Shown: positions 39,549 to 48,947, counted from the first letter of the stretch. The stretch: DNA of 64,000 nucleotides from JADGHX01 sp037200125 (GCA_037200125.1 JBBCGS010000006.1:496001-560000), one strand, 5' to 3'. The notes: a model not told the origin generated them from the sequence alone. Numbers and translations are program-made.

Positions 39549-42362
39549 TCAGGGTTTTGGCGACTTTCGACCGGCACTGTCAAAAGCGCTCGTAAGGCTT
39601 TGCTTTGAAGCGAAAATATCATGCCACCGATCGCCTGCCTTTTCCAAGCGTCGGAGCACATTTCCGACCCGGAAATCGAGCGGTTCGGCCGCTTCGAGCT
39701 CCTCCCAGGTCAGGGGCATGGACACCGGAGCGCCCGCAACTCCCCTGGGGGAGTAAGCAACATTCAGGGTCTTCCCCCGCACATTCATGTTGTAGTCGAT
39801 GAAAATCTTCCCCGTCCGCTTGATCACGGCCCAGTCGAGGGTGATGTCGCGGGGGTGGTCCTTCATGAGGTGACGGCCGACCATCTCGCAGATGTGGCGG
39901 GCCTCGGAGAAGGTCACGGTGCGGTCGATTGGGACGAAGATGTGCAGGCCCGTCTTGCCGGAGGTCTTCACGTAGGCGCCGAGGGACATCTCCTTCAGCA
40001 GGTCCCGAAGCCAGAAGGCCACGCGCCGGCCCACCGCAAAGCCCTTCTTGTTGAGCTCGGGCTCGGCGCCTTTGGGCTCCTTGCCGGAGTAGATGTAGGG
40101 GTCGATATCGAAGACCAGGTAATCGGGGTAGTTGAGCACCGAGGCTTCCAGCGCTTCGAGGGCGCTGGAGTAATCGCTCGACTGGCTCAGTGAGTCCGGC
40201 GCGACCGCCGCGCGCGAGTGCCACACGTGGAACTCGAGGCTACCGACCTGCCCCAGCCATAGCAGCGTCGGCAGGTTGTTCCCAAGGATGTAATCGTGGC
40301 GATCGTCCTTGTGCTCGGAGAACACGGTCATCGTCTGGACGAACTCGGGATAGCTCGCGTCCCAGTGTTTCTGGAAGAAGCGCTCGCCATCGATGCCGGC
40401 CGGCATCCGGATCATCGTGAGGGGCCGATCCTTCAGATGCGGCAGCATGTACGGCGACACCGCCGCGAGATAACGAATGAAGTCGCGCTTCGTGACCGCC
40501 GGTTGCTTGAAGCGTGGATCGGGCGGCCAGTAGATGCGATCGAGATTGCTGAGCGGCACCTTCGCGCCGCCAACGTCGAGCGTGAGTTGCTTCTGAACGC
40601 CGGCGAGTTGCTGAAGGACTTCCGCGATCTCGTTCGCGGGCGTCGGCGTTGGCGTTGGCCTCGGCGTTGACTTCGTCGCACGCGTGGGCGCGGACGGCTC
40701 CGGCTTGTCCGCCTCGCTCGCGGTGCCGGCACCGCTCTCATCGCTCCCGCCGCCCACGGCGCGCGGGAGTCGCTTCGCGGTAATCGAGCGCGCACGAATG
40801 TCGTCACGAACTCTCATGAACACGGGTTCGCGCATCAGCCCATCGGCGGTCCAGCCGGCGAATGTCACTTCAACGACCAGTTTCGGCTCGACCCACGAGG
40901 TCGGCCGATGCAGCGGCGGCTTCCGCGCGTAAGGCGAGTCCTTGCGCGCGAGATCTTCGAAGCGAGCCAGAAGATCGGCGACGACCGCGTCATTGAAACC
41001 CGAGCCCGCATGGCCCGCGTACTGGAACTTGCCGCCCGACCAGTAACCGAGCAGCACCGCGCCGAGTGGCTCGCGCGCGCCTTTTCCCTTCGTGTATCCG
41101 CCAACGACCAGGTCCGCCGTGCGTGTGGCTTTGATCTTGCGCCAGCTGGACGAGCGCTTGCCGGACAGATACGGACTATCGTTTCGCTTGGCGACGATGC
41201 CCTCGAACCCGTTCGCAAGCGCGGCGGCGTAAAGCACTTCGGCATCACTCGAGGTGTGCACGAGCTGAATATGCGTGGATGGCAGCAGACATTGCGCGAG
41301 ATATCGATGTCGATCCGCGTACGGCGCGTCACGCAGGTTCAGACCCGCGAAATGGAGCAGATCGAAACACACGAAGATCGCGGGGGACGTGCGCTGCGCC
41401 TCCGCGATCTGCTGCGCGCCTCTCGCCTGCGCGCGATTCTGAAGTGCGTTGAATGACGGGCGCCCCTCCGCGCCGAGCGCGGCGATCTCGCCATCGAGGA
41501 CCATGGTGTCGACAGCCTGCGCGGCAAGATCCGCCACCACTTCGGGGAACGACTTCGTGAGATCGATCCCGCGTCGGGAAATGAGCCGCACGTCGTTCTT
41601 CTCGATGAACGCCAGCACGCGGTAGCCGTCGACCTTTGGCTCGTACGTCCACTGGCTCTCGGTGCGAACGCCATCGGCCAGCTCGGCGAGCATCGGGGCA
41701 AGCTTCTTCGGGAAGGCTTCCCTCGGCCCGATCGGTGCGAGACGGCCGGCGTCGATGCGTTCCGGTGTTGTCCGCGGCGAGAGCTCGTCGAGCACCGCGC
41801 CGGAAAGCACCGAGTGACTGCGAGACAGCACGTCGCCCGTGTTCGCGAACCGATCCTTGTGCTTCAACAGCAGCCACTGTTTGGGATCGGACGCCGTGCG
41901 CACGAGCGCGAAAGACCCTTTGAGCTTCTCGCCACGCAGAACGAAACTCAGCTTCCCGTTGGCGATCTCCGTGCGTACCCGCTCCTCGGCTTCGGCACGA
42001 TTGCTGAAGGAATACCGCTGACCTTCATCCGGCGAATACACGCCGCAGTCCCATACGATGACGTTGCCGGCACCGTATTGCTTCTCGGGAATGACGCCTT
42101 CGAACGAGGCGTAGTCGAAGGGATGATCCTCCACTTCGACGGCGAGCCGCTTGTCCCCGAGCTCGAGCGAGGGACCCTTGGGAACGGCCCACGATTTCAG
42201 CACGCCATCGAGCTCGAGCCGGAAGTCGTAGTGCAGCCGCCGCGCCGCGTGTTTCTGGATCACGAACAACAACGGGCCGGTGCGCGAAACCACCTTCGGC
42301 GCGGGCTCCGGCGTGCGCGTGAAGGTTCGCTTGGAGGCATAGGGTCCGAGCGGGCGAGCCAT
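39549..42362 (-). CDS. ligD: ATP-dependent DNA ligase D (NHEJ)
   Basis: This 937-residue multifunctional repair enzyme has domains in the order 3'-phosphoesterase, ligase, polymerase. The phosphoesterase (residues 30-180) has RLHYDFRLELDGVLKSWAVP. The ligase has the adenylation motif YEPKVDGYRVLAFIE (Lys nucleophile) with motif III SRRGIDLTKSFP and IVAKRNDSPYLSG. A Thr/Pro-rich linker (PTPTPTPANE) precedes the AEP primase-polymerase (NLDRIYWPPD, MIRMPAGIDGERFFQKHW, YLVFDIDP). It is the first gene of ligD-ku-merR/TPR on the minus strand, and divergent from a hydrolase 48 bases away. Confidence 0.96.
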   Translation of the reverse strand: MARPLGPYASKRTFTRTPEPAPKVVSRTGPLLFVIQKHAARRLHYDFRLELDGVLKSWAVPKGPSLELGDKRLAVEVEDHPFDYASFEGVIPEKQYGAGNVIVWDCGVYSPDEGQRYSFSNRAEAEERVRTEIANGKLSFVLRGEKLKGSFALVRTASDPKQWLLLKHKDRFANTGDVLSRSHSVLSGAVLDELSPRTTPERIDAGRLAPIGPREAFPKKLAPMLAELADGVRTESQWTYEPKVDGYRVLAFIEKNDVRLISRRGIDLTKSFPEVVADLAAQAVDTMVLDGEIAALGAEGRPSFNALQNRAQARGAQQIAEAQRTSPAIFVCFDLLHFAGLNLRDAPYADRHRYLAQCLLPSTHIQLVHTSSDAEVLYAAALANGFEGIVAKRNDSPYLSGKRSSSWRKIKATRTADLVVGGYTKGKGAREPLGAVLLGYWSGGKFQYAGHAGSGFNDAVVADLLARFEDLARKDSPYARKPPLHRPTSWVEPKLVVEVTFAGWTADGLMREPVFMRVRDDIRARSITAKRLPRAVGGGSDESGAGTASEADKPEPSAPTRATKSTPRPTPTPTPANEIAEVLQQLAGVQKQLTLDVGGAKVPLSNLDRIYWPPDPRFKQPAVTKRDFIRYLAAVSPYMLPHLKDRPLTMIRMPAGIDGERFFQKHWDASYPEFVQTMTVFSEHKDDRHDYILGNNLPTLLWLGQVGSLEFHVWHSRAAVAPDSLSQSSDYSSALEALEASVLNYPDYLVFDIDPYIYSGKEPKGAEPELNKKGFAVGRRVAFWLRDLLKEMSLGAYVKTSGKTGLHIFVPIDRTVTFSEARHICEMVGRHLMKDHPRDITLDWAVIKRTGKIFIDYNMNVRGKTLNVAYSPRGVAGAPVSMPLTWEELEAAEPLDFRVGNVLRRLEKAGDRWHDIFASKQSLTSAFDSAGRKSPKP

Positions 42363-42409
42363 GGTTCTGTCTACAATGCCTGTCGATCAGCGGCGCGGAG
42401 CATTGTGAC

Positions 42410-43126
42410 ATGACACGGGCTGAAACCAAGCCGATCGCCGTCGCGGTGGACTCCGACACGCGGGTGTCCGGGCTCTTCAGCCGGGGCGCGAAGAGCAAGG
42501 CGCTCTTCGTGTTCGCACCCGGCGCCGGCGCGGGGATCACGCATTCCTTCATGGAAGATGTGGCGGCGGGTCTCGCCGAGCGCGAAATCGCAACGCTTCG
42601 CTATCAATTTCCCTACATGGAGCGTGGGTCGGGGCGACCCGATGCGCCACCGGTCTGTCACGCGACGGTGCGCGCGGCGGTCGAAGAGGCGGCGCGCCTC
42701 TTGCCTGGCGTGCCCGTGTTTGCGGGCGGGAAATCGTTTGGCGGGCGCATGACGTCACAGGCGCAGGCGTTATCGCCATTGCCCGGCGTGCGCGGGATCG
42801 TCTTTCTCGGCTTTCCGTTGCACCTTGCGAAGAAGCCCTCCGACACGCGCGCCGCTCATCTCTCCGACGTGCGCATTCCGATGCTCTTTCTTCAGGGCAC
42901 GCGCGACGAACTGGCGGATCTGACTCTGCTGGAGCCCATCACTCGCAAGCTCGGGTCATTCGCCACTCTCGAGAAAATCGAAGCGGCGGATCATGGCTTC
43001 CATGTTCTCGTCCGCAGCGGCAGAACGAACGCACAGGTCATGAGCGAGCTGCTGGACAAGATCAGCTCGTGGATCGGCAATGATGAGGGTCGACCAGAGG
43101 CACCGACTTCCCATCGACGATCGTGA
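42410..43126 (+). CDS. alpha/beta hydrolase, KANL3/Tex30-like
   Basis: This 238-residue cytosolic hydrolase has the Tex30/dienelactone-hydrolase-like fold. The oxyanion strand is FAPGAGAGITHSFMEDVAAG, the nucleophile elbow is VFAGGKSFGGRMTSQ (Ser), the acid region is FLQGTRDELADL, and the His is in AADHGFHVLV. A catalytic triad is thus complete, but the natural substrate is unknown. The gene is divergent from ligD. Its tail past HVLVRSGRTNAQVMSELLDK is variable. Confidence 0.85.
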   Translation: MTRAETKPIAVAVDSDTRVSGLFSRGAKSKALFVFAPGAGAGITHSFMEDVAAGLAEREIATLRYQFPYMERGSGRPDAPPVCHATVRAAVEEAARLLPGVPVFAGGKSFGGRMTSQAQALSPLPGVRGIVFLGFPLHLAKKPSDTRAAHLSDVRIPMLFLQGTRDELADLTLLEPITRKLGSFATLEKIEAADHGFHVLVRSGRTNAQVMSELLDKISSWIGNDEGRPEAPTSHRRS

Positions 43127-43210
43127 TCTCGAGCACGTCGATCCCCGCCACGCAGCCCAGGTTCAAGCGGGTCGCGTCCGTCTTGCGCGACGGGCACGGC
43201 GCGGAGCACT

Positions 43211-44206
43211 ATGCGCGCCAGAGGCATATCAGGGGCGCTTGATAATATGGTCGCCACGCTCCCTACCGCGGGGCGCCGCAGCTGGTCTACGGCCGACGTC
43301 GAGTCCCGCCACGCACTATCGTACTGGGTCGATACGATCTGCCATTCGTTTCTCGAGATCGATATCGACAGCCCCCATCGCGAGCGTTTTCACGGGCGCC
43401 TCGATCAGTTCGAGCTCGGACCGGCGACGGTGAGTCTGGTCGAGGCCGACACCCAATCGATCCGCCGCACGCCCGCGCGCATCTCGCGCAGTCGTTACGC
43501 GGGCTACTTTCTGCTTCAGCTGCGTTCGGGCCAGCTGCGATTTCACCAATACGGCCGCGAATGTCACATCGAGCCCGGCGATTGTGTGCTGATCGATTGC
43601 AAGGCGGCCTATCGGCTGGAATGCCTCTGCAATACACGCAGCGTCGCCGTACGGTTTTCGCATGACTGGCTGAACAACTGGGTGCCGGGCCCCGAAAGTC
43701 TCGCCGCCAAGCCGATCCGCGCGACAGGGGGCTGGGGGATGGCTCTTTCGGCGGCGCTTGCGACTTTGGATTCCGAGCACGACAACGATCTCGCCCTGCC
43801 GCCGGGCATCGTCGCGGAACAGATCGCCGGCCTGTTGGCACTTGCCGCCGGCCCCGAGGCGCATGCGCTCTCGCCGAGCGAAAAGCTGCTGAACCGGATT
43901 CGCGGCACTATTCGGGACCGGTGTAGCGATCCCGGCCTCACTCCCACCTCGGTCGCCGACGAACACGGAATCTCGAAGCGTTATCTGCACTACCTCTTTG
44001 CGCAGAAGTCGACGACGTTCCGCAACGAGCTCATCCGCATGCGCCTCGACTCCGCTCATCGGCTTCTCAGTGACAAGCGCTACACCGCGCTCACGATCGG
44101 TGAAATCGCCGCGCGCTGCGGCTTCCTGGAACCGAGCCACTTCACGCGCCGATTCCGGAAGGCCTACGGCGCCGGGCCCACCGAGTTTCGCGGCGCTCAC
44201 GACTGA
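43211..44206 (+). CDS. AraC-family regulator
   Basis: This 331-residue regulator has an AraC-binding-like N-terminal half (SRYAGYFLLQLRSGQLRFHQ, HIEPGDCVLIDCKAAYRLEC) and two C-terminal HTHs (TPTSVADEHGISKRYLHYLF, IGEIAARCGFLEPSHFTRRF, then RKAYGAGPTEFRG). GGAG precedes the ATG at 43211. The next reading frame starts three bases beyond its stop and encodes the N-terminus of a SnoaL-like enzyme, so its target may be the remnant operon. A short minus-strand coding-like piece lies in 43080-43200 and is not assigned. Confidence 0.9.
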   Translation: MRARGISGALDNMVATLPTAGRRSWSTADVESRHALSYWVDTICHSFLEIDIDSPHRERFHGRLDQFELGPATVSLVEADTQSIRRTPARISRSRYAGYFLLQLRSGQLRFHQYGRECHIEPGDCVLIDCKAAYRLECLCNTRSVAVRFSHDWLNNWVPGPESLAAKPIRATGGWGMALSAALATLDSEHDNDLALPPGIVAEQIAGLLALAAGPEAHALSPSEKLLNRIRGTIRDRCSDPGLTPTSVADEHGISKRYLHYLFAQKSTTFRNELIRMRLDSAHRLLSDKRYTALTIGEIAARCGFLEPSHFTRRFRKAYGAGPTEFRGAHD

Positions 44207-44209
44207 GGC

Positions 44210-44446
44210 ATGACGATGAACCGATTCGAGCAACAGGTGTACGACTGCATGAAGCCGACGGCAAAGCTTCTGGGTCAGACCACGAAGCCGCCGCATCGGG
44301 CGATCCTGCTGAACTTCTGGCGACACGTGCATCTCGAGGGCGCCGGCGAGTACGACAAGATTCTCGCGTCGGACATGACGGTGGATCATCCGGTCTACCG
44401 CGTGACGTGGGGCGCGAATCCCGCCGAATTTCGGGGTCTTGGGTAA
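44210..44446 (+). pseudogene. N-terminal fragment of a SnoaL/NTF2-like protein
   Basis: This 78-residue frame reads MKPTAKLLGQTTKPPHRAIL, then LNFWRHVHLEGAGEYDKILA and DHPVYRVTWGANPAEFRG, the first half of a nuclear transport factor 2/SnoaL-like enzyme. Family members are normally 130-150 residues; the rest is missing and downstream frames do not restore it. It starts three bases after the AraC gene stop, so the two were probably one operon before truncation. Confidence 0.6.
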
Positions 44447-44540
44447 AGCGTAACGATCCGTCGGCAACGCCACGGATGGCGGCGCTCCCCTCGCCGCTTC
44501 GGCGGGGACAATATTTGGCGTCTTGAATCGTCAGCCCGGT

Positions 44541-44813
44541 ATGGAGAGTCCGAAAGCAGGTACCGGAATGGATCAGCACGCCGTTGACGACGTGAATCGA
44601 AAACTCGCCATTCTCGCCTCGAAGCACGGCTTTGCCGCCACCGCGCGCAAGGCGGCGCCGAGCGAACCCCGCGTCGTCTTCGACGCGTTCACCTGGCGCG
44701 ACGCGGGGATCTGGAACTACCGCACCTCGTATCCCGAAAGCGAACTGGCTTGCATGGGTCCGGTGGCGATCGCCAACCGATTCGTCGAGGAGGCGCGGGC
44801 GGAGCTGGCCTGA
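44541..44813 (+). CDS. small hypothetical protein
   Basis: This protein of up to 90 residues has no recognised family. DVNRKLAILASKHGF is helical, followed by RVVFDAFTWRDAGIWNYRTS and a C-terminal helix (VAIANRFVEEARAELA). Codon use fits the neighbourhood. ATG at 44541 lacks a clear ribosome site; the internal ATG at 44568 has AGG at a better distance and may be the true start. It converges with the VOC gene. Confidence 0.5.
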   Translation: MESPKAGTGMDQHAVDDVNRKLAILASKHGFAATARKAAPSEPRVVFDAFTWRDAGIWNYRTSYPESELACMGPVAIANRFVEEARAELA

Positions 44814-44825
44814 AGCCCCCGAAGC

Positions 44826-45212
44826 TCAGGCGCCACCGCCATAGGGACGCGTGATGATCTCGAGGTAGTGCCCGTTCGGGTCGTTCCAGTAAACGCCCCG
44901 CCCTCCATCGTTGCGATTGATCTCGCCGGGACGGGTGTGCGCGGGATCGGCCCAATACGGCAACCCGCGCTCGCGGATTCTCGCCAAGACCCCATCGAAC
45001 TCCGCTTCGCTCACGAGGAACGCATAGTGCTCGATGATGATCTCGTGCGGCTGCGCACCGATGAAATCCAGCGTGACGCCGTTGTGAAGCTCGACGCCCA
45101 TGAACGGCCCGAAGGGCTTCGGCTCGCTCAAGCCCAGGATCTCGGCTAGAAACCGCGCCGATGCGGCGGGATCACGCGCATGGACGATCGTGTGGTTGAG
45201 TTGGATCGGCAT
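44826..45212 (-). CDS. VOC-family (glyoxalase/bleomycin-resistance fold) protein
   Basis: This 128-residue metal-binding enzyme is of the vicinal oxygen chelate superfamily. PIQLNHTIVHARDPAASARF begins the first beta-alpha-beta unit, with possible metal His in LNHTIVH. The second half has IIIEHYAFLVSEAEFDGVLA and RGVYWNDPNGHYLEIITRPY, the typical metal Glu near the end (YLEI). Reaction may be a dioxygenase, lyase or resistance function and cannot be specified. The ATG at 45212 begins the domain. Confidence 0.85.
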   Translation of the reverse strand: MPIQLNHTIVHARDPAASARFLAEILGLSEPKPFGPFMGVELHNGVTLDFIGAQPHEIIIEHYAFLVSEAEFDGVLARIRERGLPYWADPAHTRPGEINRNDGGRGVYWNDPNGHYLEIITRPYGGGA

Positions 45213-45357
45213 GGGCGGATAGTAGCTGCTGGCGTCGAATTGGTGATGCACCGGGGTTCCAAGCCACGTCATTTTAGCCGGCGGAAGAAGGCCGGCATAG
45301 CCGAAGCACGCATGGACTCACGCCCACTGTAGTCGTGGGTTTCGCGGCCCTTTCCGA

Positions 45358-45398
45358 TACCATGAAATTCCACCACTAAATGAAGGAATTTCATGGTA
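45358..45398 (+). promoter_or_regulatory. 14-bp inverted repeat before a DUF4143 ATPase
   Basis: TACCATGAAATTCC (45358-45371) and its exact complement (45385-45398) flank a 13-base spacer. The right arm ends ten bases before the GTG at 45409, where no ribosome site is apparent. It may be an operator or an RNA hairpin controlling translation. A similar layout precedes the second DUF4143 gene. Confidence 0.65.
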
Positions 45399-45408
45399 AC
45401 CTTCCGGC

Positions 45409-46587
45409 GTGATAGACCGCCCCCTACTGCTGTCCCGTGTCCGACGCGCGCTCAAACGCTCCCGTGTAGTCGCGCTCATCGGACCGCGCCAGAGCGGTAA
45501 GACGACTTTGGCGCGACACATCGTGCCCGACGATTCCGACCATTATTTCGATCTGGAAGACCCTGCAAGCCAGGCGCGCCTCGCACAGCCGATGACTGCG
45601 CTGGAAGGCTTGCGCGGCACCGTAGTGATTGACGAAGTTCAGCGCCGCCCGGAGCTGTTTCCCGTGCTTCGGGTGCTTGCTGACCGCAAACCGCTTCGAG
45701 CACGCTACTTGATACTGGGCAGCGCATCGCCCGAGCTGCTTCACCAATCGTCCGAATCCCTCGCGGGGCGCATCGAAACGATTGCCGTGTCCGGCTTCAG
45801 CCTGGACGAAGTCGGCGTGCCCTCTCTGAATCGTCACTGGCAGCGAGGGGGATTCCCCTTGTCGTTCCTGGCACGCACAAATGAGGACAGCTTTTCCTGG
45901 CGCCAGCAGTTCATACAGACTTTCCTCGAGCGCGACGTGCCGCAGCTCGGAATCAACATTCCGGCCCCCGCGCTCATGCGATTCTGGAACATGGTCGCGC
46001 ACTGCCACGGCGGCATCTGGAGTTCGTCAGACCCCGCGCGATCGCTCGGCATCGGAGAGTCCACCGTACGACGATATCTCGATCTTTTCACGAGCCTGCT
46101 TCTCGTACGACAGCTGCAACCGTGGCATGAGAACCTGAGCAAACGTCAGGTGAAGGCACCCAAGGTATACGTGCGAGACAGCGGCCTCCTGCACACGCTG
46201 CTCGGCGTTCGAAGTGAGAGCGAGCTGCTATCTCACCCCAAGAGCGGCGCTTCGTGGGAGGGATATGCAATTGACGAGGCTCTCAATGCCATCGAACCCG
46301 ACCAGGCTTATTTCTGGGCCACGCACCAGGGCGCCGAGCTCGACTTACTGCTCTTCAAAGGGGGGCATCGTTTCGGTGTTGAGATCAAGCGTATGGACGC
46401 GCCGACTCTGACTCCATCGATGCGCGTGGCGCTTTCGGACCTGAAGCTCGAGCAACTGGTCGTCCTGTATCCCGGATCACGTGCATACGACCTCGCGCCG
46501 AAGGTACGTGTTGTGCCGATCACTGATCTCGCTTCCGCCGATATATTCAAATCCCGCGCAGTGCGCCCCCCTCTGGAACGTAGATAA
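45409..46587 (+). CDS. ATPase with DUF4143 C-terminal domain (first copy)
   Basis: This 392-residue AAA-type ATPase has Walker A LIGPRQSGKTTLARHI at residues 24-35, Walker B GTVVIDEVQRRPELFPVL, and sensor-like LILGSASPEL. The DUF4143 region from about residue 205 has STVRRYLDLFTSLLLVRQLQ and KAPKVYVRDSGLLHTLLGV, followed by a nuclease-like strand set (AELDLLLFKGGHRFGVEIKR). The family has no proved role; some members are thought to be restriction- or stress-related. GTG start follows a perfect inverted repeat. A paralogue lies at 49350-50525. Confidence 0.88.
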   Translation: MIDRPLLLSRVRRALKRSRVVALIGPRQSGKTTLARHIVPDDSDHYFDLEDPASQARLAQPMTALEGLRGTVVIDEVQRRPELFPVLRVLADRKPLRARYLILGSASPELLHQSSESLAGRIETIAVSGFSLDEVGVPSLNRHWQRGGFPLSFLARTNEDSFSWRQQFIQTFLERDVPQLGINIPAPALMRFWNMVAHCHGGIWSSSDPARSLGIGESTVRRYLDLFTSLLLVRQLQPWHENLSKRQVKAPKVYVRDSGLLHTLLGVRSESELLSHPKSGASWEGYAIDEALNAIEPDQAYFWATHQGAELDLLLFKGGHRFGVEIKRMDAPTLTPSMRVALSDLKLEQLVVLYPGSRAYDLAPKVRVVPITDLASADIFKSRAVRPPLERR

Positions 46588-46699
46588 GCTGCGTAGCGAC
46601 GGAACGCGCCGGACTTGCGCACCAGCGAGTGGATCACGTGGCGATAGTCGATGCGGCGTGCGCGCTTGCCGATCAGGCGCTCCATTCGGACCACCGCCT
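46579..46699 (-). mobile_element. IS21-family IstA fragment
   Basis: A minus-strand piece reads MERLIGKRARRIDYRHVIHS, then LVRKSGAFRRYAAYL. The string IDYRHVIHSLVRKSGAF matches the C-terminal region of IS21 IstA transposases. Only about 40 residues survive, cut near the 3' end of the DUF4143 gene. From 46700 to 46953 no gene is convincing, apart from a weak 69-residue minus-strand frame with one hydrophobic stretch at 46763-46972. Confidence 0.6.
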
Positions 46700-46953
46700 C
46701 ACATCGCCTTTCCCGTGCATGATCTCTCGTGTCGCCGCTGATGGGCGGCCTTCTCGTAGCTGTCAGTCGTACCCGAGCCGCTGCCGCCGTTTGCTCTCCC
46801 ACCGATTCGCCCAGCGTGACAGCTTGATCGGTTTGGGTGGCCGCACCACAGGCGCTGACGGCGACGCCCGAGGCTGCAGCAAGCGGGCCAGAAGGCGAAA
46901 TGGGAGTGCAATGCCCAATACCAAGAAGTAAACGCAATGAGCGCAACAGGCAT

Positions 46954-47062
46954 TGCGCGGCACGGACGTCACGCGATTGGTCGGGCGTCAGGGGCACAGC
47001 CGGCGAAGCCGGTCGCGACAGCGACCCTTGACGCCCGACTCGGCTGATACGGTCCGTGCGCA
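46954..47062. repeat. 109-base imperfect inverted repeat
   Basis: Outer arms CACGGAC (46961-46967) and GTCCGTG (47052-47058), extended by TGCGC/GCGCA, enclose middle arms GTCGGGCGTCA (46980-46990) and TGACGCCCGAC (47029-47039). A small inner hairpin CCGGC-gaa-GCCGG lies at the centre. It could be a folded RNA, a terminal part of a mobile element, or a miniature palindromic unit. It lies between the IS21 fragment and the rhomboid gene. Confidence 0.6.
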
Positions 47063-47276
47063 GGCAGGGTCCGATCGCAGCAGCCCAAGAAGGGGCCCCA
47101 ACGGTCTCCTGATTGGCTACGCAGGGACTCGACCACTTGGCTCCGTCATACTTACGACTCGGGCAAGCCCAAGGCATGCGCGCCGCAAAAGGTACTCTGT
47201 GAACGCGAGCCGCGTGTCCGGCCGCACTCTCCGCACCCGCTGCACCAATGAGACGAAAGGCCAGATCCTGGCGGAT

Positions 47277-48947
47277 ATGAACAATGAAGTTGACTACGCG
47301 AAATATACGGAGGCGGAACTGCTGCAGGTTCTTCGCTCTATCAACGTGTTTCGCAGCGGCTCGAATTTCCAAAGACTGAAAGCAGCGCTCGAGGCACGCG
47401 GGTACATGGTCACCACTACCGAGCTCGGTTTCGCGGTGGCGAAACTCCGGGGCGACGCACCGCGAATATCTCTCGATGCAAGCGTGCGTTTCAGCTCGAC
47501 ACGCGGTGCCCTTGCATGGATGGAACCCTCCCGCAACGATTTCCGCCTGGTCGGCGTGGGCCGTATCCAGGTCGACAACGCCACCGTGAGAGTCTCGGGC
47601 CATAGATTCGGCATACTCTTCGGCCCCTTGCTCACATCCACGACGACACTCGATCGGGAAAGAATCTTCAACGTCGAAACACAGGCGCACATCGTCCGGT
47701 TTGAACATCGTATGGAAGGAGGCGCAATCAAGGCAATCACGCTGCTGCTGGATAGTCCGGACACCGCGGAGCGGCTAACGCAACTTCTTCCGTCCGAGAG
47801 AACTGCCGACTTTCACTCCCAGCTCTCTGACGCGATCTGGTTCGACAACCAGCTTCGGCAGCGCAGCGGGTGGGCTCCGGTCACAACCGCACTCGTGGCC
47901 GCAAACATTCTGGTGTTCGTCGCGATGTGCGTAGCCGGCGCGGGATTCTTCGCACCAGTTGCCCATGTCCACATTGCCTGGGGCTCCAATTTCGGTCCCT
48001 ATACGACGGACGGCGAATGGTGGCGGCTGCTCACGAGTGGATTTATTCACTTTGGCATCGTGCACCTGATCTTCAACATGTGGGCGCTGGCTGCGACCGG
48101 GCCGCTGGTGGAGCGGCTGTATGGATCCGTCGCATATGCGTCGATCTGCGCCATAGCGTGTATTGCGGCCAGCCTGACAAGCACGGTATCGCACCCTGAT
48201 GTGAATAGTGCCGGCGCATCCGGCATCATATTCGGCATCTACGGCGCTCTATTGGCAGCGATGCTGCGAGGTCGACAAACGATTCCTCGCGGCGTTGTCG
48301 TGCCGTTGAGAACATCAGCGATCGTATTTTCGATCTACACCCTTGCAACAGGGTTCCTTCTGAAAGGTGTCGACAACGCGGCGCATCTGGGCGGGCTAGC
48401 CGTGGGCTACTTGGTTGGATTGGCCTACGCACGCCCAGAAATAGCGCTGAAGAAGCCAGCTCATCGCTGGGTGCTTCTTACGATGGCCGCGTCCGGTTGC
48501 ATCCTGTTCGTGGGCGTGGCGCTCATCTCCCAGCGAAGCGAGACGATTCTTACGGGAAATGGTCTCTTCTGGCACACGCAACACTGGATCGCTCGCCGGG
48601 AAGCGGTGGTTTCAAAGCGCCAGAGCGAGCTTTGGCAACAAGCACGGGAGAACAAACTGAGCGACGAGGCATTCGCGGACGCGATCGATTCGAGCGTGCT
48701 GCCAACGTGGCGCGAGGCTGAGAAACGCCTAAGCGCAATTTCGCTGACCCCCGGCAGTCCTGTCGCCTCGAGGCTGGATTACCTTCGCAGTTTTGCCATG
48801 AGCAGGCGAACAGCCAATGAGATGTGTGTCGCCGGTGCTCGAAGCCACAACAAAGAAACCCTTAACGAATGTGTCAGAGAGTTGGCGAGAGGTGACGCAA
48901 TGGCACGTGAAATGACTGCGAAGTTTCGGAAAGGCGAAGAAAGATAA
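47277..48947 (+). CDS. rhomboid-family intramembrane serine protease with extra domains
   Basis: This 556-residue membrane protease has a rhomboid core at about residues 200-390. Six helices include LVAANILVFVAMCVAGAGFF, the conserved WWRLLTSGFIHFGIVHLIFN, catalytic Ser in AGASGIIFGIYGAL, and His in DNAAHLGGLAVGYLVG. The N-terminal 190 residues (TEAELLQVLRSINVFRSGSN) and the C-terminal 150-residue segment with CVAGARSHNKETLNECVREL are not part of the core. Substrates are unknown. ATG at 47277 with GGCGGA upstream; a longer frame exists but starts in repetitive DNA. Confidence 0.85.
   Translation: MNNEVDYAKYTEAELLQVLRSINVFRSGSNFQRLKAALEARGYMVTTTELGFAVAKLRGDAPRISLDASVRFSSTRGALAWMEPSRNDFRLVGVGRIQVDNATVRVSGHRFGILFGPLLTSTTTLDRERIFNVETQAHIVRFEHRMEGGAIKAITLLLDSPDTAERLTQLLPSERTADFHSQLSDAIWFDNQLRQRSGWAPVTTALVAANILVFVAMCVAGAGFFAPVAHVHIAWGSNFGPYTTDGEWWRLLTSGFIHFGIVHLIFNMWALAATGPLVERLYGSVAYASICAIACIAASLTSTVSHPDVNSAGASGIIFGIYGALLAAMLRGRQTIPRGVVVPLRTSAIVFSIYTLATGFLLKGVDNAAHLGGLAVGYLVGLAYARPEIALKKPAHRWVLLTMAASGCILFVGVALISQRSETILTGNGLFWHTQHWIARREAVVSKRQSELWQQARENKLSDEAFADAIDSSVLPTWREAEKRLSAISLTPGSPVASRLDYLRSFAMSRRTANEMCVAGARSHNKETLNECVRELARGDAMAREMTAKFRKGEER

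Noticed and set aside
43080..43210. Minus-strand coding-like piece (GIDVLEITIVDGKSVPLVD)
   Set aside because: It is too short to assign and overlaps the end of the hydrolase gene; it could be a remnant of an NTF2-like protein but evidence is insufficient.
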